DNA of 64,000 nucleotides from Altericroceibacterium indicum (GCF_009828105.1 NZ_WTYQ01000006.1:98632-162631), one strand, 5' to 3'. Counted from the stretch's first letter, positions 35,963-45,765 are shown. Program-made: numbers and translations. Notes: generated from the letters alone by a model not told the origin.

Positions 35963-36432
35963 GTGGCAATGCCTTTAAGGAAGCGTTCTTCCGCAGAAGA
36001 ACCGCCCGAAACTAAAAAAGACCGACCCGGATCGACCACAAACCGCCGCCGCAAAGATGTTCGCCCGACCAGCAAGGGAAAAATCATGTCTGATCGGTCT
36101 GCGAGGCTGAATTCGGCCCGGAATTGCAATGCGCCCAATTGTAAATCGGTTTTGATGATCAAGCGTTCCTGCGCCTGACCATTGGAACTGGTAATCACCC
36201 GCCGTGCGACCTTGGGGGCTTCGCATTGGGAGGTGCCATGGCCGCCATCCAGGGTGAATCGCACCCAGCTTTCCCCATCGCGTTCGAACACGGCAATATC
36301 GGTTGCATGGAGCGAACTGGTTCGCGCGCCAGTATCGATCTTGGCGGGTAAATGTTTGATCCCAAAAGCTGGCAGGCCGACAAATTCGCGCCAGCCAACA
36401 AGGGTCAATCCGGAAACTGGCATCTGTGTCAT
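35959..36432 (-). CDS. rimB: RimB-like retropepsin-type aspartic protease
   Basis: A 157-residue protein of the putative ATP-dependent zinc protease/RimB family with a retropepsin-like fold. The active-site block is [15 protein letters not shown] with the catalytic Asp near residue 33. A second family block is [20 protein letters not shown] near the C-terminus. No signal peptide. It is directly upstream of rimK with a 4-nt overlap. The gene symbol follows the Pseudomonas naming and is inferred from this neighbourhood. The 344-bp gap from 36433 to the stress-protein gene at 36777 holds no gene or clear regulatory element that I can support. Confidence 0.8.
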   Translation of the reverse strand: MTQMPVSGLTLVGWREFVGLPAFGIKHLPAKIDTGARTSSLHATDIAVFERDGESWVRFTLDGGHGTSQCEAPKVARRVITSSNGQAQERLIIKTDLQLGALQFRAEFSLADRSDMIFPLLVGRTSLRRRFVVDPGRSFLVSGGSSAEERFLKGIAT

Positions 36433-36776
36433 TGCCAGCCTCTAACCGATTCCGCAGGCGCAGGAAAGCGAGCGCATCATGGAGAAAGGACCGGAAGCAC
36501 GATCATCCACAAAAATTTCATGATCGCCTCCCTGTCATATTATTTCACGCCCATTGCGGACCTAGGTTGCAGAGAAATATGGCGCTTTATTGAAAAGCGA
36601 CCAATATCGCCGGTTAAAAGAGTGCCATTTTTCGAAAGAATTTGACCGGAAACAAGACATATAGGCTGCGTTAAAGCTATAGTGGATTGTGCAATTGAGA
36701 ATGGCCACCCGTCTTGGCGAAAATGCGCTTTGGCGAGCCCAGTCCAAAACGAGTATTCCAAAAGGAGAGACTAAAG

Positions 36777-37589
36777 ATGCGTTCCCTTCTCGTCCATGTT
36801 CACAACGATAGCTGCCTTGATGCCCGGTTGAAGCTTGCGGCAGATCTGGCGCGCAGCTTTGATGGTTTCCTCACCTGCCTTCATGCCACGCCCTATGAAT
36901 TCATCATGCCCAATGATGTCTATGGCACGCTGGTGACGCAGATGATCGCCAATCAGCGCAGCGATGCGGCAGAAATGCGGGCCAAGCTTTCAGCGCATTT
37001 CGAACAGAGCACCATTCCCTGGGAATGGATGGAGCAATCGGGCACGGTGGCCGCGCGGCTCTATCAGCAAGCCAGCCTGAGCGATCTGGTGATCGTGGGC
37101 GCTTGTGATGAAGAAACCGGGGAGCCGGGCTATTCCTCCCTTCCCGGTGAACTGGCGATTGAAAGCCGTGTGCCGGTGATGGTGGTCCCCACCGATTGTG
37201 CCGGCTATGTGCCTGCAAGCCCTGCGGTGGTGGCATGGAAAGGCACGCCGGAAAGCGCCCATGCCTTGCGCGCTGCCGTGCCTCTGCTGGCCAAAGCTTC
37301 ATCCGTCCATCTGGTGTGCAGCGCACAGCGGGACGAGTCTGATTATGAAATTGCCCCGCAAGAAGCGCAGAATTTCCTCACCCGCCATTCCATCACCAGC
37401 ACGATTGAATGGCTGGAACGGACAGAAGCCTCCGTCGCAGCAGACATCAATGCCTATGCAGCACGGATCGATGCCGGGTTGATCGTGATGGGTGCCTTTG
37501 GCCATTCGCGCTTGCGTCAGCGCGTGTTCGGCGGGGTCACGCGCAATATGCTGAGCGCGGTCGAGCGGCCTTTGTTCTTGTGCCACTAA
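36777..37589 (+). CDS. Universal stress protein, tandem UspA domains
   Basis: A 270-residue cytoplasmic protein with two UspA domains, about residues 1-140 and 145-270. The second ends in the nucleotide-binding block GAFGHSRLRQRVFGGVTRNML (G-x2-G-x9-G-S/T type). The first domain lacks that block, which is usual for tandem Usp proteins. The start at 36777 follows AAAGGAGAG. No neighbour indicates a specific stress. It is followed by four consecutive inverted repeats. Confidence 0.9.
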   Translation: MRSLLVHVHNDSCLDARLKLAADLARSFDGFLTCLHATPYEFIMPNDVYGTLVTQMIANQRSDAAEMRAKLSAHFEQSTIPWEWMEQSGTVAARLYQQASLSDLVIVGACDEETGEPGYSSLPGELAIESRVPVMVVPTDCAGYVPASPAVVAWKGTPESAHALRAAVPLLAKASSVHLVCSAQRDESDYEIAPQEAQNFLTRHSITSTIEWLERTEASVAADINAYAARIDAGLIVMGAFGHSRLRQRVFGGVTRNMLSAVERPLFLCH

Positions 37590-37598
37590 TCCGCACGA

Positions 37599-37754
37599 CC
37601 GGCTGAAAAAGCCGGCTTCCGGCCTCGCATAAGGGGGGGCGATGGGCCGGAAGCCGGGCAGGTTTGCGCTGTCACGGCTCCCCTTGCGTGACAGCGCTTG
37701 CCTGCTGACAATGTCTTTCAGACCATCAACATGGGACGGACGGCCTGAAAGACA
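37599..37754. repeat. Four consecutive inverted repeats between convergent genes
   Basis: A: CCGGCT / AGCCGG (37599-37604, 37610-37615). B: CCGGCTTCCGGCC / GGCCGGAAGCCGG, 13 bp (37612-37624, 37645-37657). C: GCGCTGTCACG / CGTGACAGCGC, 11 bp (37666-37676, 37687-37697). D: TGTCTTTCAG / CTGAAAGACA, 10 bp (37712-37721, 37745-37754). All are perfect. A and B share bases, so they are mutually exclusive. They fill the 192-bp gap between the stress-protein and autotransporter genes and probably insulate them. Confidence 0.75.
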
Positions 37755-37781
37755 AAGGCATCAGTCAGACAGGGCGGCGCA

Positions 37782-40700
37782 TCAGAAGCGCAGCCGCAAT
37801 GATCCACGCAGCGTGAGCGCCACATCATCAAGCCGGTCTTCCGCCCCGACCGAACCGGTGAAGGTGTAACTGCCCGCTCCTGCCAGCGCGCTAAGGCGTG
37901 CAAACCAGCCACTATCGACCTGTTCAGGGTCCAGCGTGAATGCCTCACCTTCGGCAAAACGGGCGGTGGTGGAGCCGAGCGAACCGCTCACAATCTCACG
38001 CCAGCCCCCTTCGGTTTCGAGACGGAACCAGCTTGTCGCCTGTTTGGTCGTACCCTTGAGATCAACGCCCACCGTCATGCTGGCATTCACGCCCAATTCG
38101 TCGCTGGTGCGGTCATCAATGATGAGATCAAGCGCTTTGCCGCCACCGGTTTCGGTATAGCCGTCTTCTTTCAGGCGGATATAATCGAAGCTGACAGCCG
38201 GACGGAAGAAGAAGTAGCGCCCGCCGCCTTCGCCAGAGATGCCACCAGCAAATGTGACCAGCGTGCCATCCCAATTGCGCGACACTTCGCGGTCAATATT
38301 CTTGTCCCCTGCAACGCCGTGGAAATTGCGCCGCCCGTCAAAGTCAGCCTTGCCGACCGAGGCCCGGCTAAAGGCTGCAATGCCGCCCCATTGGCCCTGC
38401 CAGAACGCAGCCAGCTCATAGGTGTTGGAAATGACCCGATTATCATCCCCGCCGCTGGTGTAATCGTTCCACAAATAGGACGCGGAAAGACCCACAGAGC
38501 CAAAGCCGATATCCTTCTGCGCCGCTGCCGAGAACCCAAAGCCGCCGGCATCAAAGGCCGCTGTCTGGCCCTGATCCTTGTCAATATCCCACCCGGCTGC
38601 TGACACCGTGATGTCGAGGCCGCCCAGTTGATAGGTCGGGTTCATCGGATCAGCGAGCTGACGGATGAAAGCCCGCGTGCCCATGCTGATGCCCTGGAAG
38701 GCACCACCGGCATGGTCGGGCAGCATCTGGTTCACCGTATCGCGGAATTTATCGCCATCGGTAATGCCAAGAAACACCGCGCCAATATCGGCATCCTTGC
38801 CCAGAGCGGCAAAGATCGGATTATAGGCAGTGGTCTGCGAACGGTTGAAACCGAGTTCGCTCGCCGTGCGGCGCTTCACATCAACCGAAAGCTGATTGGC
38901 CGGCCCATCGGTGACGATATTCGCCTTGAAGAGGAAGGGGATGAGATCGGTATTGGTTTTCAGCTCACCTTCCCGAGCGAGATTGCCTGCCTGCACCACC
39001 AGATAGCGCCCTTCGGCATTACTGACATCGGCCAGCCTGAAGGCCAGCGTGGCATTCTTGCCGAATTTTGCATCCCCCGTCACGCTGAGCAGCGGGTTTG
39101 TGCCGGCTGCCTTATCCAGCACGACGCCCAAAGTGCCGCCTTCCGCGACATTGAGGGAACCGATGGTAGACGGGCTGCTCACGCTGAACGTGCCGCCGGT
39201 GACATTCACAGCGAGGCCCGATGCATTGACGAGCTTGCCAGCGAATATGGCGGTACCGCCAATATTCAGCACATCCGAACCGCCGCCAAAATCGGCCGTG
39301 CCACTATATTGCGAGGAGCCGGTGAGGCTTACTGTGTCAGCGCCTGCGCCAAACACCAGATTGCCCGCCATTTTGGCTTTGCCGGAGAGGTTGAGCACAT
39401 TGTCGCCCGTGCCAAAATAGGCAGAGCCGGTGACAGTGCCATCGGCCACGTCAAACACATCATTGCCACTGCCAAAGCGCACATCGCCAGTGATCGAAGG
39501 CGCGGTTTTGCCTTCGGCCACTGCCGTCTGTTTCACGGTTGCGCCGCTGGTGTTGGCCGACAGGTCAATCGCCACGCTGCGCGCATCGCCTGCGCCCTTG
39601 GCGGAGATCGCCCCGCTATTTTCGACCAGCGTCACATTGCCGCTCTTGTCCGAAATGCCATAGGCTGTGCCCTTGGTGCCGGTTTCTGCCGAAATTGTTC
39701 CGCTGTTCTTGATCGTGGTGGTGCTGGAGCCGGTGTCGACCAGCAAGGCGGTGGCAATGGAACCGTCCGTATTGCCGCTCTTGGCAGTCAATGTGCCCGA
39801 TACGCGAATGGTAGGAACGCTCGCGCCGCTCCCGATATGAAGCGCGGTTGCCGCAGCATTGCTGGAGGTTGCGCCGATACCGCCGCCAACGCTCATACCG
39901 CCAGCCACATTCACAGCGCCGCCGCGTCCGCCGATCTGCATACCCGTAGCGGCCACATCAGAATAGACCGCCCGGCCTTCCACCGTGCCGTTTACCACCA
40001 GGCCAAATTCATCCGCATTGCTGGCGATTTTGCCAATGGACAGCGTGCCCGTTGTGCCGCCAATCATCACCGCAGGCGCTGCGCCATAGGAAATGATGCT
40101 GGCGGCGGGCTTGGCGCTGTCGCCTTCCCCGCTGGCCCCGGCAATCATCACGCCGCCGGTCACATCGCCTTCGATGAGGAGCGCAGAGCCGCCTTGCAGC
40201 AGATCGTCCGCATCCAGCTTGGAAGTGTCGGAAGGCGGCGTCGTGTAGCGATAGCCGGTGGAGGACAATTTGCCCGTCACATTGACCGCGCCCGTTACAT
40301 TGCCTGCCAGATGCACGGCCACGGCCGCTTCACCCTGCGCCGAAATCGTGCCGCCGAGTGACACATTGCCGACCACGTCTTGCGCGTGGATCGCTTCGCT
40401 GCGATCCCCGACAATCCCGATCGTGCCTGTATTGCTGACATCGCCGGTCTGCGTCCCGCCGAGCCAGATACCGCCCGAATCCTTGCCTTCCACCGTGATC
40501 GTGCCGCTATTGGAAATAGCCCCCTGATGCGCGCCTTGCGTCCGGATGCCATAGCGGTTGGAACCCACCGCCAATGGCCCGTCGAGATCGCCATCCTTAT
40601 CGGTATCTTCGGGCGTGTAGCTTTCATCGATCGTGATGGTGCCCTTATTGTCGATTTTGCCATTGGTGCCGGCGGCAGCGGCAATGCCGGTACTGCCCGG

Positions 40701-40940
40701 ATCGCCATCCTTGATGGCAATCGTGCCTTCATTGGTCACATCGTGATTGCTATCCTGCCACACGGCCACACCATCTTCGATCTTGACCGAAGCGCCCTTG
40801 GCAATGGCGATGAAATCGGGGCTGCCGCTCTTGATGGTCGAGGTGCGGATGGTTGTGGTAACCGCGCCCGAAACCGTTTCGGCCGCAGCAGGTGTGGCCA
40901 GAGCAGCAATGGCGCAAGTGGCAAGCAAATAATAACGCAT
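37782..40940 (-). CDS. Large autotransporter (type V secretion) protein
   Basis: A 1052-residue surface protein. The signal peptide ends at PAAAE (near residue 20). The passenger (about 20-770) is a repetitive beta helix with many NxGTI-type turns (VTNEGTIAI, IDNKGTITI, ISNSGTITV, VSNTGTIGI). About two-thirds along, a block of four 20-21-residue units each begins FGxGxD (FGSGNDVF, FGTGDNVL, FGAGADTV, FGGGSDVL). The C-terminal 280 residues are an autotransporter beta barrel ending in SLRLRF. The start at 40940 has GGAGGGA upstream. The role of the passenger (adhesion or other) is unknown. A 1.7-kb open frame on the opposite strand is a codon-bias shadow. Confidence 0.9.
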   Translation of the reverse strand: MRYYLLATCAIAALATPAAAETVSGAVTTTIRTSTIKSGSPDFIAIAKGASVKIEDGVAVWQDSNHDVTNEGTIAIKDGDPGSTGIAAAAGTNGKIDNKGTITIDESYTPEDTDKDGDLDGPLAVGSNRYGIRTQGAHQGAISNSGTITVEGKDSGGIWLGGTQTGDVSNTGTIGIVGDRSEAIHAQDVVGNVSLGGTISAQGEAAVAVHLAGNVTGAVNVTGKLSSTGYRYTTPPSDTSKLDADDLLQGGSALLIEGDVTGGVMIAGASGEGDSAKPAASIISYGAAPAVMIGGTTGTLSIGKIASNADEFGLVVNGTVEGRAVYSDVAATGMQIGGRGGAVNVAGGMSVGGGIGATSSNAAATALHIGSGASVPTIRVSGTLTAKSGNTDGSIATALLVDTGSSTTTIKNSGTISAETGTKGTAYGISDKSGNVTLVENSGAISAKGAGDARSVAIDLSANTSGATVKQTAVAEGKTAPSITGDVRFGSGNDVFDVADGTVTGSAYFGTGDNVLNLSGKAKMAGNLVFGAGADTVSLTGSSQYSGTADFGGGSDVLNIGGTAIFAGKLVNASGLAVNVTGGTFSVSSPSTIGSLNVAEGGTLGVVLDKAAGTNPLLSVTGDAKFGKNATLAFRLADVSNAEGRYLVVQAGNLAREGELKTNTDLIPFLFKANIVTDGPANQLSVDVKRRTASELGFNRSQTTAYNPIFAALGKDADIGAVFLGITDGDKFRDTVNQMLPDHAGGAFQGISMGTRAFIRQLADPMNPTYQLGGLDITVSAAGWDIDKDQGQTAAFDAGGFGFSAAAQKDIGFGSVGLSASYLWNDYTSGGDDNRVISNTYELAAFWQGQWGGIAAFSRASVGKADFDGRRNFHGVAGDKNIDREVSRNWDGTLVTFAGGISGEGGGRYFFFRPAVSFDYIRLKEDGYTETGGGKALDLIIDDRTSDELGVNASMTVGVDLKGTTKQATSWFRLETEGGWREIVSGSLGSTTARFAEGEAFTLDPEQVDSGWFARLSALAGAGSYTFTGSVGAEDRLDDVALTLRGSLRLRF

Positions 40941-41110
40941 GTTGGTATCCCTCCAGGTCCTTTGCCTGTCAGGACGGAGCCACGCGCCGCCAGCCTTGGT
41001 AAAAGATGAAAATTTTTGCATAGCGCGGCAGTCTGCACAAATTTCCCGATGCATTCTGAGACAAGAAGCGTAAGCTCGCCGCGCAGAAAACGAATGAAGG
41101 GTCGCCTGAT

Positions 41111-41887
41111 ATGGAATCGTTCAAACGTGACACTTTGATCAAGGTCCCCGCGATCACGCTCGGCTTCTGGATCATCAAAATATTGGCGACCACTTTCGGA
41201 GAAACCGCTGGCGACACGCTCAGCATGAGCATGAATCTGGGCTATCTCGTCAGCACTGCCATTTTTGCCGCCATTCTGGTGGTGCTGATTGCCGCCCAGA
41301 TCAAAGCCAGCAGGTTCCACCCCTTCCTCTATTGGGCGACCATTATCGCCTCCACCACAGCGGGGACGACCATGGCGGATTTTGCCACCCGTTCCTTGGG
41401 AATTGGGTATCCGGGCGGCTCCCTGCTGTTGCTCACGCTGGTGCTGGTCTCGCTCATCATCTGGCATCAGGTTTTGGGGAGCATTTCGGTGGCCACCGTG
41501 CATGAACCACGGGCCGAGCTGTTTTACTGGATCACCATCACTTTTTCGCAAACGCTGGGCACCGCATTGGGAGACTGGCTGGCCGATGGTCCGCTCGGCT
41601 ATGTCGGGGCAGCCGCCGTCTTCGGTGCGGCTCTGGCCGTGTTGGCGCTGCTCTATTGGCGCACTGAGGTGAGCCATGTGCTGTTGTTTTGGGCCGCCTT
41701 CATCCTCACCCGCCCGCTTGGCGCAGCGGTGGGCGATTTTCTCGATAAGCCGATTACCAATGGCGGCCTTGCATTCAGCCGCCCCATGGCTTCAACCGTG
41801 CTGATCGTGGCGATTGTGGCCCTGATCCTCATCCTCCCCCAACGCGCCGGAAAACGCGTGGCAAGGCCTGACGAAACGCTCCACTAA
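41111..41887 (+). CDS. DUF347 (COG4705-like) membrane protein
   Basis: A 258-residue inner-membrane protein with about eight hydrophobic segments. It is made of four internal repeats, each with a G-x-x-x-x-D-like turn: GETAGDTLS, TAGTTMADF, TLGTALGDW and PLGAAVGDF. This is the pattern of the DUF347 repeat family. The family function is unknown as far as I know; a transport role is a guess. It is convergent with the TonB receptor at 41891 and only 3 nt from its stop. Confidence 0.85.
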   Translation: MESFKRDTLIKVPAITLGFWIIKILATTFGETAGDTLSMSMNLGYLVSTAIFAAILVVLIAAQIKASRFHPFLYWATIIASTTAGTTMADFATRSLGIGYPGGSLLLLTLVLVSLIIWHQVLGSISVATVHEPRAELFYWITITFSQTLGTALGDWLADGPLGYVGAAAVFGAALAVLALLYWRTEVSHVLLFWAAFILTRPLGAAVGDFLDKPITNGGLAFSRPMASTVLIVAIVALILILPQRAGKRVARPDETLH

Positions 41888-41890
41888 CTC

Positions 41891-44263
41891 TCAAAAAGCA
41901 GCTTCAAAACCAATGCGGATGGAGCGGGGCCGTAAGGGCGTGATCTGTTCGCGGCCAATGGCGAAGGGAGTGCCAAGGGCAAAACGGTTGCCTTCTTCGT
42001 CGAGCAAATTGGTGAGGCTAAGGCTGAGGCCATACGCCCCTTTGCTCAGGCGCACAGTGACCCCGCTATCAAGGTAATTGCCCTGTTTCGCGCCCAGTTC
42101 CGGCCCCACCCCAAGGCGGGAATCGCCAATGTAACTGGCCCAGCCACGCGCCGCCAGTTCCATGCCATTGGCCAACCGGCGCGTATAATCCACGCCCACC
42201 CGGCCGGAAAAATTGGCGATATTGGGCACCTGGCTCAATCGGGCTTCGAACAATTGCCCGGTGGGTTCATCCACCCGGCTGTCATTATAGCTAAAGCCCG
42301 CATCCACCCGCCATGCGCTGGACAGGATAAAGGCCGCGTCCAGCGTGGCCGACCAGATCGTGCCATCGCCAATATTGGCCGTGCCCGGAAGCCCTGCACT
42401 ATCGAGATAATCGGCCTGAATATCCTTCCAGTCGCTATAGGAAATGCTCATCCCCAGCTCCACCGGGCTGATCCCCGGCGTGCCATGGCGTGCGCCCAGT
42501 TCCAGCGTGCTGACATGATCGCTTTTGAAGCGGCTGACAAAAGCGCCCGAAACAGCAAGGCCGCCGGGCCGGAAACCTTCCTGATAGCGCAGATAAAGCG
42601 TGGTCTGATCCAGCACATTGGCGCTGAGCGAAGCAGAGGGGAGAAAAGCGTGCGAATGGCGCGCTGCCGTGACCCCGGCTTTCACCAAAGCCATCGCCAG
42701 CAGCGGATCAATGTCTTCCCCTTCGCCGGACAGGCTGGAACGGGTAATCCGCCCGCCGCCACTGGCGACAACCCCCGGCGCAAGGCGGAAACTCGCTTCG
42801 CCATAGAGCGTCGCTTCATTGATCCGGTTTTCGACCCCGGTGGTTGCCTGTTCGTCCCCCGGCGTGCCCAGAACACGGGTGAGCTTGGTGACATTATGGG
42901 TATAGCTCACCCCCAGAACCGCGCCGAAAACATCTCCCAAAGGCTTCCACACCCTTGTTTCATTGGCGATCATATCGGTGTGATTTTGCTGGGTGAACAG
43001 GCGTGGATCACCGCCCGGTTCGGTCGCGTCATAGCGTTCTTCCAGCTTCTGTCTGGTGATCCCGGTGGAAGAGCGGACATGCCATTCACCAAACTGCCCG
43101 GAAATCACCAACTGGCCCTGGCCATAGTCAGCGTCGAAACCCTCCTTCACCGCAGAAGACCGGCTGAGCGGTGGGCCACCACGATCGGCATATTGGCTAT
43201 CGCGCCCGCGCGTGGTCTGGCCAAGGGCGATCCAATCCACAGTCCAGCCATCCCCTGCATCGAAGCGCAAGGCGGCACGGCCACCCAGAATATCGGTGCG
43301 ATTGACATTTTTGCGCCCCAGCAGCGGCTTGTCGATATAGCCGCCACTGCTCGCCGCATCGGCGGTGATGCGCAGGGCCAGATTATCCTCATTCAGCGGC
43401 AGATTAGCGGTCAGGCTGGCGTCCCCGCTCCCCGAACCATGCTGGGTGAGCGACCCGCCCACCATAGCCGATCCACTCACTTCCCCCATTTGCGGCGCAT
43501 TGGGGACGATGCGGATAATCCCGCCGAGAGATCCTGCCCCATACAGCGTGCCTTGCGGCCCTTCGAGCACTTCCACCCGTTCAATATCGGATAGGCGCAA
43601 ATCAGGGTCCGGCGCATTGTAGCTCAGGCGCAAATCACCGAAATATTGCCCCACGGTGGCCTGCGTTGGCCCGGTGAAGCTGCTATCGGCAATCCCGCGA
43701 ATAAACAGCTTGTTGCGGCCGGATCCCAGATGGGTGGAAGAAACGCTGGCCACCCGCTGCATGATCTTCTCGGTCCCGCCCACGCCGCCAAAGCTTAAAG
43801 CCTCACCCGAAATGATCGCCACCTGCCCCGGATAATCTTTCAGCAAACGGTCGCTTTTGCTGCCCATTACCACGATTTCGGGCTGCGGGGGAAGCGGGGC
43901 GGCTTTGGTCACGGGGGCCGGGGCCTGAGTGCGGTCGGGTCGGGAAAACAAGGGTTTGCGCCGGGCTTTCAAAGCCACAAGCCGCCACCCGGAAGACCCG
44001 GCCGGCACCGCCCTTGCATTCAGCAAACCAGCAAGCCGCTTGACCGCCTGATCGGTTGATAAAGTGCCACGAATGGCGGGAATCTGTCGTTTAGCCAGCG
44101 CGCTATCAGCCAGAACAATGCTCGTGCCCGTCTGCTGGGCCAGCACCACGGCCGCTTCTGCGCCCCGCCCTGCCGGAACATTCACCGCATGATCCCTCGC
44201 CAGCGCGGGCGTGGCGATCCCGGCAGCAGAAAGGCAGATCGGTGCGAGGAGAAATAAGCGCAT
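41891..44263 (-). CDS. TonB-dependent receptor with STN signalling domain
   Basis: An outer-membrane transporter-transducer of 790 residues. The signal peptide ends at PALAR (near 22). An STN domain (about 23-100, ending GSSGWRLVAL) is the part that contacts FecR. A Pro-rich linker, a TonB box (EIVVMGSKSDRLL, about 132-144), plug (FIRGIADSSF; VLEGPQGTLYGAGSLGG) and barrel with a C-terminal AAF follow. The order ECF sigma, FecR, receptor with 39- and 3-nt gaps is a complete cell-surface signalling operon. The ligand is unknown; STN receptors commonly take siderophores or glycans, but no biosynthetic or degradative gene here points to one. Confidence 0.92.
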   Translation of the reverse strand: MRLFLLAPICLSAAGIATPALARDHAVNVPAGRGAEAAVVLAQQTGTSIVLADSALAKRQIPAIRGTLSTDQAVKRLAGLLNARAVPAGSSGWRLVALKARRKPLFSRPDRTQAPAPVTKAAPLPPQPEIVVMGSKSDRLLKDYPGQVAIISGEALSFGGVGGTEKIMQRVASVSSTHLGSGRNKLFIRGIADSSFTGPTQATVGQYFGDLRLSYNAPDPDLRLSDIERVEVLEGPQGTLYGAGSLGGIIRIVPNAPQMGEVSGSAMVGGSLTQHGSGSGDASLTANLPLNEDNLALRITADAASSGGYIDKPLLGRKNVNRTDILGGRAALRFDAGDGWTVDWIALGQTTRGRDSQYADRGGPPLSRSSAVKEGFDADYGQGQLVISGQFGEWHVRSSTGITRQKLEERYDATEPGGDPRLFTQQNHTDMIANETRVWKPLGDVFGAVLGVSYTHNVTKLTRVLGTPGDEQATTGVENRINEATLYGEASFRLAPGVVASGGGRITRSSLSGEGEDIDPLLAMALVKAGVTAARHSHAFLPSASLSANVLDQTTLYLRYQEGFRPGGLAVSGAFVSRFKSDHVSTLELGARHGTPGISPVELGMSISYSDWKDIQADYLDSAGLPGTANIGDGTIWSATLDAAFILSSAWRVDAGFSYNDSRVDEPTGQLFEARLSQVPNIANFSGRVGVDYTRRLANGMELAARGWASYIGDSRLGVGPELGAKQGNYLDSGVTVRLSKGAYGLSLSLTNLLDEEGNRFALGTPFAIGREQITPLRPRSIRIGFEAAF

Positions 44264-44266
44264 GGG

Positions 44267-45199
44267 TCAGGGAGCCTCGATGCTCCAGCCCTCCACCGTT
44301 GGCGTGATGGTGACACCGAGCAAAGGCCCAAGGCTTTTGGGATCAGCTTTGACCGGGGCGGTCAGCACGCTGCCCGAAATGCGCCGCGTCATCATCGCAG
44401 GCGAAACATCGAATTTCTGGCCTGTAGCGCGGGTGAGATCGGCGGCAACATCGCTCAGCAACGCATCATTGAATGTCAGGCGGCCTTGCAGCCATTCGCC
44501 GACCTGCGCGGGCGGGATCGCGGCAAGCCGATAGGCAGAATCCCCAATTGCACTGGTGAGGATATGGCCGGGGGTGACATTGACCTTCTGCTCATCCGGG
44601 TTGAACTGCACCGCCCCTTCAGACACCGCCACGCTCATCCGGGCATTATCAAGCCGAACATCGAACACCGTGCCAATATCCAGCAAACGGTCTGTTCCCA
44701 CCGCCACTTCAAAGGGCCGCGTTTCATCATGGGTGATGGTGAACAGCGCCTGCCCCCGCTCCAGCGTCACAAGCCGGGGATTGCTGCTGTCGAGGCGAAT
44801 GGCGCTATCGCCGCCCAGCGCAATGCGGCTGCCATCGTCCACCGTCACGATGCGCGTTTCGCCGGGATCGGTTTCAATCACGCGCGGCCCGCCCGACATT
44901 TGCCACAGGCCAATGCCGCACAGCGCCGCCAGAGCCATCACCATGCCCCCGGCCAGCCAGCCCCGCCGGGATGCAATGGTCTGGCGCGGTGGGATCACCT
45001 CATCATTAGCGGCGAGCGGAACAGCCGGCAAAGCCTCCGCCGCTTCATCCACATCGGCCATCACCGCATCGTAAATTTCCGCATGGGCGGGATTGCGTTC
45101 CAGCCACTGGGTAAAGCTGTCCCAATCGGCAAAAGCGGGATCGCTCGTGCGCACAGCCCAGGCCACTGCCTCTTCGCGGATCGAATTGTCATGCGCCAT
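44267..45199 (-). CDS. FecR family anti-sigma/sigma-regulator
   Basis: A 310-residue inner-membrane signal transducer. The cytoplasmic N-terminal domain (about 1-80; EAVAWAVRTSDPAFADW is the DUF4880 block) binds the sigma factor. There is one membrane segment (GWLAGGMVMALAALCGIGLW, about 85-104). The periplasmic FecR domain (TRIVTVDDGSRIALGGDSAI onward) and a C-terminal STN-like DUF4974 region follow. The start at 45199 has AGGAGG 8 nt upstream; an in-frame start at 45241 is less likely. It lies between its sigma factor and receptor. Confidence 0.92.
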   Translation of the reverse strand: MAHDNSIREEAVAWAVRTSDPAFADWDSFTQWLERNPAHAEIYDAVMADVDEAAEALPAVPLAANDEVIPPRQTIASRRGWLAGGMVMALAALCGIGLWQMSGGPRVIETDPGETRIVTVDDGSRIALGGDSAIRLDSSNPRLVTLERGQALFTITHDETRPFEVAVGTDRLLDIGTVFDVRLDNARMSVAVSEGAVQFNPDEQKVNVTPGHILTSAIGDSAYRLAAIPPAQVGEWLQGRLTFNDALLSDVAADLTRATGQKFDVSPAMMTRRISGSVLTAPVKADPKSLGPLLGVTITPTVEGWSIEAP

Positions 45200-45237
45200 A
45201 TTTCGGGCCTCCTGACCATAAGACGGAGACGATGCTC

Positions 45238-45765
45238 TCAAGCCTCATTTAAACGCTCCTTCAGTGCCTTTAGGGTGCTGTAGGCACGCCTTAGGTCACT
45301 CTCTACCGTGCTGAGGCTGACGCCAAATTCCGCCGCGACATCGCGCTGAGGGACCCCATCCACCCGATGGCGGCGAAAGATAGCCGCAGGTCTTTCACCA
45401 AGCTTTTCAATCTCTTGGGCCACAAGAGCAGCATATTGCCGGGCCACCAACACGCGCTCGGCCGATGGCGCATCGGATATATCATGCCCGTCGCCACTGG
45501 TGGCTGCGCTCCATTCCAGATCGCGCTTTTCAGCCTGTCTGGCAGAGCGATAGCGATCGATCATCAAGCGGTTGGCCATCTGGAAAAGGTAGCTTTCCGG
45601 CGCTGCTACCGGGCCACTATGAGCCGCAGAAATCTTCAGCCACAGTTCCTGCAAGCAGTCTTCCGCCCCATCGCCTGCCCCACGCGCAGCAAAAAACCGC
45701 AGCAAACGCAAGCGGTTAGCCATGAAGGCAGCTTCGAGGCCCTGGGGGGATTGATCTTCGGACAA
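45238..45765 (-). CDS. FecI-type ECF sigma factor, leftward module
   Basis: A 175-residue sigma factor. Region 2 includes EDCLQELWLKI and SYLFQMANRLMIDRYRSA (-10 recognition). Region 4 is AIFRRHRVDGVPQRDVAAEF and SLSTVESDLRRAYSTLK. The start is a TTG at 45765, chosen because GLEAAFMANRLRLLRFF is the usual N-terminus of this group; an ATG at 45723 would remove it. It should drive its own FecR/receptor operon upon ligand binding. A terminator-like stem-loop lies about 110 nt upstream in the leader. Confidence 0.9.
   Translation of the reverse strand: MSEDQSPQGLEAAFMANRLRLLRFFAARGAGDGAEDCLQELWLKISAAHSGPVAAPESYLFQMANRLMIDRYRSARQAEKRDLEWSAATSGDGHDISDAPSAERVLVARQYAALVAQEIEKLGERPAAIFRRHRVDGVPQRDVAAEFGVSLSTVESDLRRAYSTLKALKERLNEA

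Noticed and set aside
38628..40361. Open frame of 577 codons on the plus strand across the autotransporter gene
   Set aside because: It is antisense to a clear autotransporter with signal peptide and barrel. Its composition is His/Arg/Ala-rich without domains, a codon-bias shadow.
42254..43594. Open frame of 446 codons opposite the STN receptor gene
   Set aside because: Antisense to a well-supported TonB receptor; no domain or ribosome site.
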